Numbered from the stretch's first letter, positions 17,812 through 27,058 are shown. The stretch: 64,000 nucleotides of DNA from Streptomyces pyxinicus (GCF_024753135.1 NZ_JANUGP010000025.1:62001-126000); one strand, 5' to 3'. The notes: generated from the sequence alone by a model not told the origin. Numbers and translations: made by a program.

Positions 17812-17852
17812 GCGGCGGCACACGTCCGCACCACGGGGAGGCAGAGCACGGC

Positions 17853-18512
17853 ATGGCCGTCATCCACCGCACCACCCTCAAGCCCACCAAGGTCGAACTG
17901 CTCGCCGGCTGGCTGCCGACCCGCCCCTGGTACCGGGGCTCCGCGGCCCCGGTGCTGGAGCGGTCCGGCGGTTTCCGCCTGGACGACCCGGCCGGTGAGG
18001 TCGGCATCGAGTTCCTGGTGGCCACCGACACCACCAGCCCCGAGCACACCGCCTACCTGGTGCCGCTGACCTATCGCGGGGCGCCGCTGGAGGGCGCCGA
18101 GCACGCCCTCGTCGGCACCATGGAGCACGGGGTGCTGGGCAAGCGCTGGGCCTACGACGGCTTGCACGACCCGGTGCTGGTCACCGAGGTGCTGGCGCTG
18201 ATCGAGGGCCGCGCACCGGCGATGGCCCAGAGCATCACCGACACCCCCGACCACGAGGTGACCCGCGCCTTCACGGGCCCCGCCCACACGGCGGCCGACC
18301 CGGCCCCGGCCCCGGCACCGACGGACGACGCCGCCGGCACCCACCTCCCCACCCCCGACGGCACGGTCCTGCATCTCCACCGGGTGCTCACCCCCGTCGA
18401 CCAGAACCCGCCCCTGCCACCCGAGCCCACCCTCGGCCACGTGGCCACGGGCTGGCAGGGCCCGGCGGACACGCGTCTGCGGGCGGTACTGATGACCCTG
18501 CGCAAGGCCTGA
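17853..18512 (+). CDS. Maltokinase N-terminal-cap-like protein
   Basis: A 219-residue cytoplasmic protein whose first 130 residues (MAVIHRTTLKPTKVELLAGWLPTRPWY, GEVGIEFLVATD, YLVPLTYRGAPLEGAEHALVGTMEHGVLG) match the cap-like domain found alone or before maltokinase Pep2 and in CG0192-type proteins. The kinase part is absent. A Pro/Ala/Thr-rich linker (about 140-170) leads to a C-terminal segment. The start ATG 17853 has GGGGAGG about 12 bases upstream. It follows the polysaccharide cluster by 41 bp and could be cotranscribed, but the family is linked to trehalose/alpha-glucan metabolism and no function is established. Confidence 0.75.
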   Translation: MAVIHRTTLKPTKVELLAGWLPTRPWYRGSAAPVLERSGGFRLDDPAGEVGIEFLVATDTTSPEHTAYLVPLTYRGAPLEGAEHALVGTMEHGVLGKRWAYDGLHDPVLVTEVLALIEGRAPAMAQSITDTPDHEVTRAFTGPAHTAADPAPAPAPTDDAAGTHLPTPDGTVLHLHRVLTPVDQNPPLPPEPTLGHVATGWQGPADTRLRAVLMTLRKA

Positions 18513-18651
18513 CCCCAGCCGCCGCCCACCGAGGGACGGCAGGCGGCGGCTTACGACCCCTCGCCGGGCGCCGCCGCCTTGGCTGCCCTGCCGGACTCCG
18601 CTCCTCGGCGCGGCGGCCGCCGGCGCGGGCCGGGCCGCCGCCCGGCCTCCG

Positions 18652-18681
18652 CATCCCGCCGAGCTGTCGGAGACGTCTGGC
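18652..18681 (+). repeat. 30-bp direct repeat, copy A
   Basis: Identical at 28 of 30 positions to 19134-19163. The 3' half, GTCGGAGACGTCTGGC, is perfectly conserved and contains the 8-bp palindrome AGACGTCT. The first copy lies 482 bp upstream of the second, in non-coding DNA. Confidence 0.85.
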
Positions 18682-19133
18682 GGGTGGCATGCGGTGACTG
18701 TCGGCACCCGCTTTCCGGCGCTGCGGCCCGCCTGGCGCCATCGCCCTGCCTGCGCTGCCTATCCCGCCTGCGCTGTCTATCCCGCCTGCCCCGATCGCCC
18801 GACCGCCCGCCTGCCCCGACCGCCCCGCCTGCCCCGCCGGGCTCCGCTCCGCGCGGTCGCCCGGCGGCCGGAACCCTGCCGTGCCGCGCTTCGATCCGCC
18901 GCCCGGCCGGGTGGCCGCCCTGTGCGGGCGCACGCTCCGCCCCGTCCCCGCCCGGCACACCGCCGCCCACCCGGCGCCGGACGGCCCACCGGCACACCAC
19001 CCAGACGCGAACCGGCGCCCGTCGCCCGACAGGGGCGGCGGGCGGCATACGCGTGCGCCCAGCACCCCGCACCCAGCACCCCGCACCCCGCACCCAGCAA
19101 CCCCGCACCCGGAACCCAGCACCCCGGCCCCCC

Positions 19134-19163
19134 CATCCCGCCGAACCGTCGGAGACGTCTGGC
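19134..19163 (+). repeat. 30-bp direct repeat, copy B
   Basis: The second copy of the element at 18652-18681, about 195 bp upstream of the metallopeptidase start. The conserved AGACGTCT palindrome suggests a protein-binding site, or the copies could be the ends of a duplicated or deleted segment. Confidence 0.85.
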
Positions 19164-19356
19164 ATGGACCGGTCAAATCTGGCAGTCTTTGGCAGTCGTC
19201 CCGGCAGTCGTCGCCCCGACCCCAGAGGAGTGCGACGGCACCCGGGCACGGCACGGCACCGCGCAAGCCCCACCCCCGGCCGCCACCGGCGCACCCCAGC
19301 CGGCCCGGCGGCCTCCGAGCCGGCCGGGATCCCGGCCGCCGCAGAAGGAGTAGCGT

Positions 19357-21213
19357 GTGAGACCGACCCCCCACAAGGCCCTCGGCATCGGTGCGCTCAC
19401 CGTCGCCGCCGTGGCCGCCCTGGTACTCCCCGGCAGCCCCGCCGCCGCCCGTCCCGACACCGCCCCGGCCGCCTGCACCCCGGCCCAGGTCGTCGGCAAC
19501 GGCGGCTTCGAGAGCGGGACTTCACCCTGGACCGCGTCCACGTCCAGCGTGATCACCAGCCGTTCCGGACAGACCCCGCACGGCGGCAGCGCCTACGCGT
19601 GGCTGGACGGCACCGGCGGCACCCGCACCGACACCCTGACCCAGAGCGTCGCGATCCCCTCCGGGTGCTCCACCGCCACCCTGAGCTACTGGCTGCACAT
19701 CGACACCGCCGAGACGACCTCCTCGACGGCGTACGACAAGCTGACCGTGAAGCTCGGCGGCAGCACGCTGGCCACCTACTCGAACCTGAACAAGAACACC
19801 GGCTACGTCCAGAAGACGGTCGACGTGTCCTCGTTCGCCGGCCAGACCGTGAACCTGTCCTTCACCGGCACCGAGGACTCCAGCCTCCAGACCAGCTTCG
19901 TCCTCGACGACGTCGCCCTGGACACCTCCGGCGGCGGCACGACCCCGCCGGGCGACTCCACCCGCACCCCGGCGGCACCCGCGTACACCGTCAGCCTCAG
20001 CAGCGACACCGCCGGCACCAACTGGACCGGCCACGAGAGCGTCACCTTCACCAACGCCTCCGCCACCGCGCTCAGCGAGGTCTACCTGCGGCTGTGGGAC
20101 AACTACCACGGCACCTGCGACGCGATGCCGATCAAGGTCAGCAACGTCACCGGCGGCACCGCCGGCGCCCTCTCGGTGGCCTGCACCGCCCTGAAGATCG
20201 ACCTGCCGTCCCCGCTCGCCCAGGGCCAGAGCGCCACCGTCGGCTTCGACCTCGGCATCACCGTGCCCAGCGGCGCCGACCGGTTCGGCCACGACGGCGC
20301 GTTCAGCTTCATCGGGAACGCCCTGCCCGTCCTCGCCGTCCGCGACAGCGCCGGCTGGCACCTGGACCCGTACACCAACAACGGCGAGTCCTTCTACTCC
20401 CTGGCCGCCGACTTCAAGGTGACCCTCGACCACCCCACCAGCCTGCTGGTCCCGGCCACCGGCACCTCCACCGACACCCCCGGCTCCAGCGGCCGTACGG
20501 TCACCACGGCCACCGCCTCCAAGGTGCGCGACTTCGCCTGGGCCGCCGGCCCCTTCAGCAAGATCTCCGGCACCTCGCCCGGCGGCGTCCCGGTGAACGT
20601 GTACTCCGTCTCCGGCATCAGCTCCTCCAACGCCCAGTCGATGCTGAGCACCGCGAAGAGCGCGGTGGACGCCCACGCGTCCCGCTTCGGCGCCTACCCC
20701 TACGGCGAACTGGACGCCGTCATCGACAACAACTTCTGGTTCGGCGGCATGGAGTACCCCGGCTTCGTCCTCGACCTGGTCAGCACCACCGCGCTGACCC
20801 ACGAGATCGGCCACCAGTGGTGGTACGGCATCGTCGGCGACGACGAGTACAACAGCCCCTGGCTGGACGAGGCGTTCACCGACTACGCCACCGACCTGGC
20901 CCAGGGCATCACCGGCGCCAACTGCTGGAACAGCGTCTCCTGGGCCTCCAGCGGCGAGAAGATCACCAACTCGATGGCCTACTGGGACGCCCACTCCTCG
21001 CGCTACTCCACCGTCGTCTACGGCTACGGCAAGTGCGCCCTGCACGATCTGCGCCGGCTCATCGGCGAGGGCGCGATGACGAAGCTCCTGAAGGACTACG
21101 CCACCGCGCACTGGTACGGCGTCTCGACCACGGCCGAGTTCAAGGCGGCGGCCCAGGCGGCCACCACCACGGACCTCACCTCCTTCTGGACCCAGCACCG
21201 CATCGACGGCTGA
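19357..21213 (+). CDS. Exported M1-family zinc metallopeptidase with N-terminal lectin-like domain
   Basis: A 618-residue secreted aminopeptidase-type enzyme, start GTG 19357 six bases after AAGGAG. A signal peptide (ALTVAAVAALVLPGSPAAA) is followed by a beta-sandwich domain of about 150 residues. That domain (VGNGGFESGTSPW through FVLDDVALDT) resembles carbohydrate-binding or P-domain-like modules. After a Gly/Thr/Pro linker comes the M1 N-terminal beta domain, then GGMEYPGF, the exopeptidase-type GxMEN-like motif with Tyr in place of Asn. The zinc site is HEIGHQWWYG, with the third ligand Glu in WLDEAFTDYA. The change from GxMEN to GGMEYPG is typical of several secreted bacterial M1 peptidases. 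Confidence 0.9.
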   Translation: MRPTPHKALGIGALTVAAVAALVLPGSPAAARPDTAPAACTPAQVVGNGGFESGTSPWTASTSSVITSRSGQTPHGGSAYAWLDGTGGTRTDTLTQSVAIPSGCSTATLSYWLHIDTAETTSSTAYDKLTVKLGGSTLATYSNLNKNTGYVQKTVDVSSFAGQTVNLSFTGTEDSSLQTSFVLDDVALDTSGGGTTPPGDSTRTPAAPAYTVSLSSDTAGTNWTGHESVTFTNASATALSEVYLRLWDNYHGTCDAMPIKVSNVTGGTAGALSVACTALKIDLPSPLAQGQSATVGFDLGITVPSGADRFGHDGAFSFIGNALPVLAVRDSAGWHLDPYTNNGESFYSLAADFKVTLDHPTSLLVPATGTSTDTPGSSGRTVTTATASKVRDFAWAAGPFSKISGTSPGGVPVNVYSVSGISSSNAQSMLSTAKSAVDAHASRFGAYPYGELDAVIDNNFWFGGMEYPGFVLDLVSTTALTHEIGHQWWYGIVGDDEYNSPWLDEAFTDYATDLAQGITGANCWNSVSWASSGEKITNSMAYWDAHSSRYSTVVYGYGKCALHDLRRLIGEGAMTKLLKDYATAHWYGVSTTAEFKAAAQAATTTDLTSFWTQHRIDG

Positions 21214-21323
21214 CCGGAGACGGCTGACCGGACCGGGCCGGTGCCCCCGGACGGATGAAAGTCGGGCGGCAGCGGCATCGTCGGGCGGTACCCGGAATGC
21301 GGTGCCGCCCGACCCCGGGTCAG

Positions 21324-22280
21324 ATGGAACCCGTGCGACACCTCATACGCCTTCACCGCAGCAGCCGCTCGCGCCTGGCCGTCACGGCCGCGCTGACCGG
21401 CCTCCTGATCGCCCTCTCCGCCCCGGCGGCCCCGGCCGACGACGCCGACCCGCCCCAGCCGTCCACCTCCCCGTCCACCTCCCCATCTCCCTCGCCCACC
21501 CCCTCCACCGCGTCCACCCCGACGACTCCGGCCGTTCCGGCCATCCCCGCCCTGCCCGCACGCGGCGACGCCTACATGGGCATGGGCGTCCTGACCCACG
21601 ACGGCAGCCTCCCGGACACCGACACCGCACCCTCGGACACCGTCAGCCGCGCCACCCAGACGGAGGGCGTGGACGTCTCCAGCTACCAGGGCAACGTCGA
21701 CTGGAAGGCCCTGTGGGGCGACGGCGTCAAGTGGGCCTACACCAAGGCCACCGAGGGGACGTACTACACCAACCCCTACTTCACCCAGCAGTACGACGGC
21801 TCCTACGACGCCGGCCTGATCCGGGGCTCCTACCACTTCGCGACGCCCGACACGACGGGCGGCGCCAAGCAGGCCGACTACTTCGTGGACCACGGCGGGG
21901 GCTGGTCCAAGGACGGCAAGACCCTCCCCGGCGTCCTCGACATCGAGTGGAACCCCTACGGCGACGCCTGCTACGGCAAGTCCAAGAGCGGGATGGTCAC
22001 CTGGGTCCGCGACTTCCTGAACCGCTACAAGGCCCGCACCGGCCGCGCCGCCGTCGTCTACACGGCGACCAGCTGGTGGACCCAGTGCACCGGCAACAGC
22101 GGGGCCTTCGGCGCCACCAACCCGCTGTGGATCGCCCGCTACGCCTCCACCCCCGGCACCCTCCCGTCGGGCTGGTCGGCGTACACCATGTGGCAGTACA
22201 CCTCCACCGGCAAGAGGGTCGGCGACCACGACCGCTTCAACGGCACGACCACCCAGTTGAAGGACTTCGCGACCGGATGA
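21324..22280 (+). CDS. Secreted GH25 muramidase (lysozyme)
   Basis: A 318-residue exported cell-wall hydrolase. The start is ATG 21324 or GTG 21333; both precede the signal peptide SRLAVTAALTGLLIALSAPAA. A Ser/Thr/Pro-rich linker (about 38-68) joins a GH25 domain that begins GVDVSSYQGNVDWKALWGDG. Catalytic acids are visible: the first Asp in VDVSSYQ, and the DxE pair in LDIEWNPYG. The domain ends WQYTSTGKRVGDHDRFNG, the usual GH25 C-terminus. It cleaves MurNAc-GlcNAc links, as in Streptomyces cellosyl/mutanolysin-type enzymes. The phosphatase gene follows after only seven bases. Confidence 0.92.
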   Translation: MEPVRHLIRLHRSSRSRLAVTAALTGLLIALSAPAAPADDADPPQPSTSPSTSPSPSPTPSTASTPTTPAVPAIPALPARGDAYMGMGVLTHDGSLPDTDTAPSDTVSRATQTEGVDVSSYQGNVDWKALWGDGVKWAYTKATEGTYYTNPYFTQQYDGSYDAGLIRGSYHFATPDTTGGAKQADYFVDHGGGWSKDGKTLPGVLDIEWNPYGDACYGKSKSGMVTWVRDFLNRYKARTGRAAVVYTATSWWTQCTGNSGAFGATNPLWIARYASTPGTLPSGWSAYTMWQYTSTGKRVGDHDRFNGTTTQLKDFATG

Positions 22281-22287
22281 CGGCGAG

Positions 22288-23463
22288 ATGACGGCAGAGC
22301 CGGGCGGGGCGCCGCTGGAGGAGTTCCTGGCCGACCCCGCCAACGGCGACCTGGACTTCTCCACCACCGTGGCCCGCTGCGTGCGGCTGCTCGGGCTGCG
22401 GCACGCCGTGGTCTACCTGGCCGACCTGCAACAGCGTCACCTCGTGCCGCTCACCGACGTCGCCGCCAGCATCCCCATCGACGACTCGCTCGCCGGCTGG
22501 TGCTACCGCACCCAGACCCTGCGTGTGGAGGAGACCGACCGGGACGGCGTCACCGCCTGGTTCCCGCTGCTGGACGGCGGCGAACGGCTCGGGGTACTCG
22601 CCGTGCACACCTACGCGCTGACCCCCCTGTCGCTCCGCCAGGGCCGCGCTTTCGCCGCCCTGCTGGCGATGATGATCACCTCGAAGCGGGCCTCCAAGGA
22701 CTCCTTCGTCCGGCGCACCCGCACCGCCGCCATGAGCCTGCCCGCCGAGATGCTGCGCGCCTTCCTGCCGCCGCGCACCATCCGCAACGCCCACGCCCTG
22801 TCCACCGCCGTCGTCGAACCTGCCTACGACATCGGCGGCGATGCCTTCGACCACTCCCTGACCGGCGACACCCTGCACACCGTCGTCCTGGACGCCATGG
22901 GACACAACCTGCTGTCCGGACTGACCAGCGCGGTCGCCCTCGCCGCCTGCCGCAACGGCCGCCGCACCGACGCGGACCTGCGCTCCCTCGTGACCAGCGT
23001 GGACGAGGCGCTCACCCGGTGGCTCCCCGACCAGTTCTGCACCGGCATCCTCGCCGAACTCGACGTCACCACCGGCCTGTTGCGCTGGAGCAACTGCGGC
23101 CATCCGGCACCCCTGCTGATCCGCGACCAGCAGCTGATCGTGGACGCGCTGACCCGGGAGGCCGACCCCCCGATGGGCCTGCGCGCCCTGCTGTCCGCCC
23201 GGGACCGCCAGGTGCACGAGGCCCGGCTCCAGCCGGGCGACCGGGTGCTGCTGTACACCGACGGCGTCACCGAGGCCCGGATGGCCGACGGCAGGCTGCT
23301 CGGCCTGGAGCGGTTCGCCGACTACGTCATCCGGGCCAGCGCCACCGGCCAGATCGCCCCCGAGACCCTGCGCCGCCTGATCCACTCGCTGCTGGACTCC
23401 CAGGACAGCCGGCTCCGCGACGACGCCACCATCCTCATGTTCGAGTGGAAACCGGTGAGGTGA
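22288..23463 (+). CDS. GAF-SpoIIE-type PP2C phosphatase
   Basis: A 391-residue cytoplasmic protein phosphatase of the RsbU/SpoIIE class, starting seven bases after the muramidase stop. Residues about 20-140 form a GAF-like sensor (LDFSTTVARCVRLLGLRHAVVYL through LGVLAVHTYALTPLS). The PPM/PP2C catalytic domain shows AYDIGGDAFDH (metal-binding Asp), VVLDAMGHNLLSG, LRWSNCGHPAPLLI, LLYTDGVTEAR, and RDDATILMFEW. Such enzymes dephosphorylate STAS anti-anti-sigma factors, of which two occur at 58.8 and 62.5 kb in this window. The actual partner is not shown by the sequence. Confidence 0.9.
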   Translation: MTAEPGGAPLEEFLADPANGDLDFSTTVARCVRLLGLRHAVVYLADLQQRHLVPLTDVAASIPIDDSLAGWCYRTQTLRVEETDRDGVTAWFPLLDGGERLGVLAVHTYALTPLSLRQGRAFAALLAMMITSKRASKDSFVRRTRTAAMSLPAEMLRAFLPPRTIRNAHALSTAVVEPAYDIGGDAFDHSLTGDTLHTVVLDAMGHNLLSGLTSAVALAACRNGRRTDADLRSLVTSVDEALTRWLPDQFCTGILAELDVTTGLLRWSNCGHPAPLLIRDQQLIVDALTREADPPMGLRALLSARDRQVHEARLQPGDRVLLYTDGVTEARMADGRLLGLERFADYVIRASATGQIAPETLRRLIHSLLDSQDSRLRDDATILMFEWKPVR

Positions 23464-24146
23464 GCCCACGGCACGCGGGCCGCGCTGTGCGGGTTCGCCG
23501 GCGCCATCGCTGATCCGCGGATGACGACCTCGTCCTACCCGGGTACGGCGGGCCTGCGCAGCCGGCCGGCCGTCCCGGAGTTGCCCCGAGGCGATCGCCG
23601 TGCGTCCGCGGAGTGGCAGCGCCCGTCGCCGCGGTCGCCGTGACCGCCGTCTGCCTGTGGTGTGCGCCACTCGCGATGACCGAACTGCGGTCGTAGGCCC
23701 TGCCGGGCAGGCCCGCGCCGGCTCCGGGCCGCCCGCGCCCCGCACCGCCCCGCTGCCCGGCTGGGCCAAGCCACCGCCGGCGGTGCTCGGTTCGTCCTGG
23801 CTCGGCATCGGCACCGGACCGCTCGTGCGGCCCGGTCTCCGGGCCGGCTTCGTGCCCCGGCTCACCGACCGCGTGGGCGCGCAGGCGCTCGGCGTCCGGG
23901 CGCTCGTCCTCGGCGTCGGGGTGCTCGGCTCGCCGGCCGAGGACGACCTCGTCCGGACCCGCCCGGCCCTGCCGGCACGGCCCGGGACGGCCCTCGCGAT
24001 GGCCGTCGTGCCGGCCGCGCGAGCCGCCGACGCCGATGGGGCGTCCGGGCCCGGTCCGAGCCCGGCCGTCAGGGTCGCCGGGCTGCCGGCCGCCGGGCCG
24101 GCGGCCGCTTCCTGCTGTGGTCCGCCCGGCTGGTTAGGCTCGATGC
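23464..24146. other. Non-coding or decayed region
   Basis: 683 bp with no acceptable gene. Between about 23760 and 24110 one frame keeps the GC3 bias of real genes and reads like fragments of a membrane or Gly/Ala/Leu-rich protein (GIGTGPLVRPGLRAGFVPR, LGVRALVLGVGVLGS). It has no proper start, domain or neighbour support, so it may be the remnant of a transporter gene. The bases 24135-24140 (TAGGCT) look like the -10 of the following MOSC gene. Confidence 0.3.
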
Positions 24147-24647
24147 GTGGCCCGCGTCGACATCCTCCAGCTCCTGGTCTCCCCGGTGCACCGGCTCGCC
24201 GGCCGGCCCGGCGCCGGCCCGCCCGAGCTGCCGGCCGCCGAGCTGGTGGCGAAGGCGGAGGTGCGCGCGGGCCTGGGCATCGTCGGCGACCGGTACTTCA
24301 ACCACCCCGCCCACCGGGCCGCCTCGATCACCCTCATCGCCGCCGAACGCATCCCGCTCCAGGGCCCGGACGACGAGCCCGACCTACTGCGGACCCGCCG
24401 CAACGTCCTGCTGCGCGGTGTCGACATCGACGCCTGCGTCGGGAGGACCGTCCTCCTCGACTGCGGCGCCGGTCCGGTCGAGCTGGAGGTGCGCAGCGCC
24501 GCCCGGCCGTGCGCCTGGATGGACACCACGCTCGGCCCCGGCGCCCAGCGCGCGCTGCGCGGCGGCGGGGGAGTGCGCTGCCGCCCGCTGACGGACGGCG
24601 TCCTGACCGTGGGCCCGGCCGAGTTCACCGTCCGGGACCCGGCGTAG
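24147..24647 (+). CDS. MOSC-domain protein
   Basis: A 166-residue cytoplasmic protein with a MOSC (MoCo sulfurase C-terminal) domain: LVSPVHRLAGRPG, GLGIVGDRYFNHPAHRA, ITLIAAERI, TRRNVLLRGVDIDACVGRTVLL and the cysteine motif ARPCAWMDTTLGPG. MOSC proteins bind molybdopterin or sulfur carriers and often handle oxidised or sulfurated substrates. The usual second Cys/His are not obvious. GTG 24147 has no Shine-Dalgarno, and TAGGCT ends seven bases upstream, so a leaderless mRNA is likely. Its end converges on the FUSC gene, leaving eight bases. Confidence 0.85.
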   Translation: MARVDILQLLVSPVHRLAGRPGAGPPELPAAELVAKAEVRAGLGIVGDRYFNHPAHRAASITLIAAERIPLQGPDDEPDLLRTRRNVLLRGVDIDACVGRTVLLDCGAGPVELEVRSAARPCAWMDTTLGPGAQRALRGGGGVRCRPLTDGVLTVGPAEFTVRDPA

Positions 24648-24655
24648 CCCCCCGC

Positions 24656-25840
24656 TCAGGTCCCCGAGACGGCCAGCTGGTCGGTCAGCCGGTGGGCCTG
24701 GGCGAGCAGGGCGCCGTACGTGGCCAGCTCGTCGGGATCGTCCGTCCGGGAGCGGACCAGGTCCCGGCGCAGGCCGCCGAGACTCTCGCGCAGCTCCGTC
24801 ACGGCCGTGCGCAGTTCGTCCTCGCGCTCGTCGTCGAACCGGCTGTGGCTGTAGAGCCGCAGTGCGTGGGCCGTCTGGCGCAGGAAGTCCGCGTACCGCC
24901 GGGCGAGCCGGACATCGGAGAGGCCGGCCGTACCGTCCTCGGCGGCGATCGCCCGCACGGTCCGGGTGACGCCCGCGGTGTGGACGGCCGCGTAGTCGAG
25001 GACGACCACCGCGTCGTCGTACTCCTTGCCGGCCGGCGCCACCTTGCCCCTGCGCAGGCGCGGGTTGGCCCGCAGGCTCTCCCGGCCCCAGGCGACCGCC
25101 GAGTGGGCCTCCTGGACCCGCTGGTGCAGTCGCAGCGCCCGGTCGTGCCAGGAGCCGGCCTCCTCGGGGTCCCAGCGTCCCCCGGCCAGTCCGTCGGCGA
25201 CGTCCCGCAGGATGTCGTAAGCCTCCTCGGTCGCGTCCCGCAGTACGGCACGGCTGTCGCGCAGATACACCGGCGGCCGGACGAGCGCGTTGATCGTGAT
25301 GCCGACCACCGCCCCGAACAGCGCCTCGCCGAGCCGGGCCGCCGAGGTGGCGACGGTCACCGGGCCGCCGGTCAGCACGAAGAGGGCGCCCGTGGCGGCG
25401 TAGACGCCCTGGCTGCCGAGCCGGCTCCACTGGCCGAGCAGCATCACGAGGGGCAGTACCAGCACCATCGCGCCGACGGCGCTGTGCAGCAGCAGCCCGA
25501 CCGCGGTCGCCAGGACCGTACCGGCCGCGATCGCCCCGAGCTGCTGGAGCCCGTGCGCGATCGACCGGTACACGGTCGACTCCACCAGCACCAGCGCCAC
25601 CCACGGCGCGACGAACGCGACCGGCGCGTGCAGCCACCAGCCGGCCACGGCCCAGGCCACCCACGCGGCCAGCGCCCCCTTCGCCGCCTGCACGACCAGA
25701 TCGCGCTCCCGGCACGGCCCTGCCCACGCCCGGCGCACCCCGTTCGCCGCGGCGGACAGATCCCGCCACAGCCCCTGTCCTGCCACTCGTATCCCACGCA
25801 CAGCGCCCCGAGTGCCACCGAGACCGCCCACCCATGCCAC
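24656..25840 (-). CDS. FUSC/aromatic acid exporter-family membrane protein
   Basis: A 394-residue protein with about six membrane helices in its first 200 residues (AAKGALAAWVAWAVAGWW, VAPWVALVLVESTVYRSI, AAGTVLATAVGLLLH, VLVLPLVMLLGQW, GAVVGITINALV). A long helical cytoplasmic tail with charged coiled-coil-like segments follows (HDRALRLHQRVQEAHSAVAW, DEREDELRTAVTELRESLGGL). The TVYRSIAHGLQQLGAIAAGT block is typical of the FUSC/ArAE exporters. GTG 25840 is the assumed start. It lies 45 bp downstream of the AI-2E-type gene on the same strand and is likely cotranscribed. A second FUSC protein occurs at 44331-45461. The substrate is unknown. Confidence 0.82.
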   Translation of the reverse strand: MAWVGGLGGTRGAVRGIRVAGQGLWRDLSAAANGVRRAWAGPCRERDLVVQAAKGALAAWVAWAVAGWWLHAPVAFVAPWVALVLVESTVYRSIAHGLQQLGAIAAGTVLATAVGLLLHSAVGAMVLVLPLVMLLGQWSRLGSQGVYAATGALFVLTGGPVTVATSAARLGEALFGAVVGITINALVRPPVYLRDSRAVLRDATEEAYDILRDVADGLAGGRWDPEEAGSWHDRALRLHQRVQEAHSAVAWGRESLRANPRLRRGKVAPAGKEYDDAVVVLDYAAVHTAGVTRTVRAIAAEDGTAGLSDVRLARRYADFLRQTAHALRLYSHSRFDDEREDELRTAVTELRESLGGLRRDLVRSRTDDPDELATYGALLAQAHRLTDQLAVSGT

Positions 25841-25885
25841 CGGCCCACCGGGAGACCGCCCGGTGACCTGCGCGGACTGCGCCCG

Positions 25886-27058
25886 TCACGGCGGTACGGC
25901 ACGTAGCGCGCCCAGGACCGCCCACACCACCGAGACCAGCGGGACGGCCACCACGGCACCGATCACGCCGGCGACGATGCTGCCCGCGATGACGGACACC
26001 GCCACCACGAGCGGATGCAGCCGCACCGCCCAGCTGAGCACGAGCGGATGCAGGACGTGCCCCTCCAGCTGGCCGATCACGACGATGAGCACGAGCACCG
26101 CGACAGCCGTGAGGGGCCCGCGTCCCGCGAGCGCGACGATCGTCGCGATGCCCAGCGCGACCGGCGAGCCCACCAGGGGGACGAACGCGGCGAAGAACTC
26201 CAGCAGGGTCAGCGGCAGCGCGAGCGGCACCCGCAGCACGAACAGGGCGACGCCCACGAGCACGGCGTTGGTGGCGGCGACGATGATGATGCCCCGGGTG
26301 TATCCGGCGAAGGTCCGCCAGGCCGCCCGTCCCGCCCGGTCCCAGGCCGGCCGGGCGCCGCTCGGCAGCAGCCGGTCGCGGGCCCAGCCCCACAGCCGCT
26401 CCCCGGAGTGGATGAAGAACACCGACGCGAACAGCGCCAGCGCACCGCCCGTGACCACCTCCACCAGCCGGCCCAGACCGCTGACCGCGCTGTCGAGCAG
26501 ATCCGAACGGTGCGCGGAGAGGTAGTGCGCGAGCTGCTGCTGGAGACCGGAGAGCGTGCCGGGTGCGAGGCGGAACGGCGGTCGCCGCAGCCACTCCTCG
26601 ATACGGTGCACACCACCGCGGAACTCGCCCGCCAGCCGGCCCGACTCGCCCGCCACCGCGTTGCCGACCAGGGCGAGCAGCGCCAACAGCAGCAGCAGGC
26701 TGCCCACCAGGGCGACGGCCACGCTCAGCGGTCTGGGCAGGGCCCGGTCGAGCAGGTCGGCGAGCGGCCGCAGCACGGACGTGACGACCAGCGCGAGGAA
26801 CAGGGCGACGGCGATGAGCTGGAAGCTGCCGAGGATGCTGAAGACGCCGTAGACGACGATGCCGACGAGGATGAGCCGCCAGGCGTAGCCCGCGGCGACC
26901 CGCAGCCAGGGCACCGTCCGGTCGTCCGGCGGCGCCTGCGGTCCCCGCCGGGCGGTGGCCGGGAGCCGCACGGAGTACGCGGGCCGGCTGCCCAGCACCG
27001 GGCCGCCCGCCCGGCGTCCACCCGCCGCCCGGACCGCCCGCCGCCGCGCGTCGCCCAC
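25886..27058 (-). CDS. AI-2E transporter-family (PerM) membrane protein
   Basis: A 390-residue polytopic protein with the domain order of the PerM/YdiK/TqsA family. There are two N-terminal helix pairs (LILVGIVVYGVFSILGSFQL, LSVAVALVGSLLLLLALLAL) and a cytosolic amphipathic region of about 90 residues. The C-terminal core then holds GYTRGIIIVAATNAVLVG, FFAAFVPLVGSPVALG and QLEGHVLHPLVLSWAVRLHPL. The last block, with its conserved Gln/Glu-His-Pro pattern, is the family hallmark. The start is GTG 27058; the first 45 or so residues are basic and Gly/Pro-rich. AI-2 transport is proven for few members, so the function remains open (efflux or ion exchange). Confidence 0.88.
   Translation of the reverse strand: MGDARRRAVRAAGGRRAGGPVLGSRPAYSVRLPATARRGPQAPPDDRTVPWLRVAAGYAWRLILVGIVVYGVFSILGSFQLIAVALFLALVVTSVLRPLADLLDRALPRPLSVAVALVGSLLLLLALLALVGNAVAGESGRLAGEFRGGVHRIEEWLRRPPFRLAPGTLSGLQQQLAHYLSAHRSDLLDSAVSGLGRLVEVVTGGALALFASVFFIHSGERLWGWARDRLLPSGARPAWDRAGRAAWRTFAGYTRGIIIVAATNAVLVGVALFVLRVPLALPLTLLEFFAAFVPLVGSPVALGIATIVALAGRGPLTAVAVLVLIVVIGQLEGHVLHPLVLSWAVRLHPLVVAVSVIAGSIVAGVIGAVVAVPLVSVVWAVLGALRAVPP

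Larger units (their letters stand above)
18513..19356. other. Repeat-rich non-coding region before the metallopeptidase
   Basis: 844 bp without a convincing gene. All open frames here are compositionally biased Pro/Arg/Ala strings with no family features. It contains C-rich short repeats, notably a degenerate array of accccgcacccagc-type units at about 19058-19130. It also has a pair of cccgcctgc repeats near 18768-18800 and three copies of GGCAGTC between 19176 and 19210. A 30-bp direct repeat flanks the low-complexity core (listed separately). The ribosome site AAGGAG of the next gene is at 19345-19350. Confidence 0.6.

Noticed and set aside
19058..19130. CRISPR-like array in the C-rich repeats
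   Set aside because: Units are short, irregular and have no unique spacers or cas genes nearby.
18513..19356. Coding frames across the repeat-rich region
   Set aside because: Products are Pro/Arg strings with no domain, start site or codon pattern of real genes; the sequence is low complexity.
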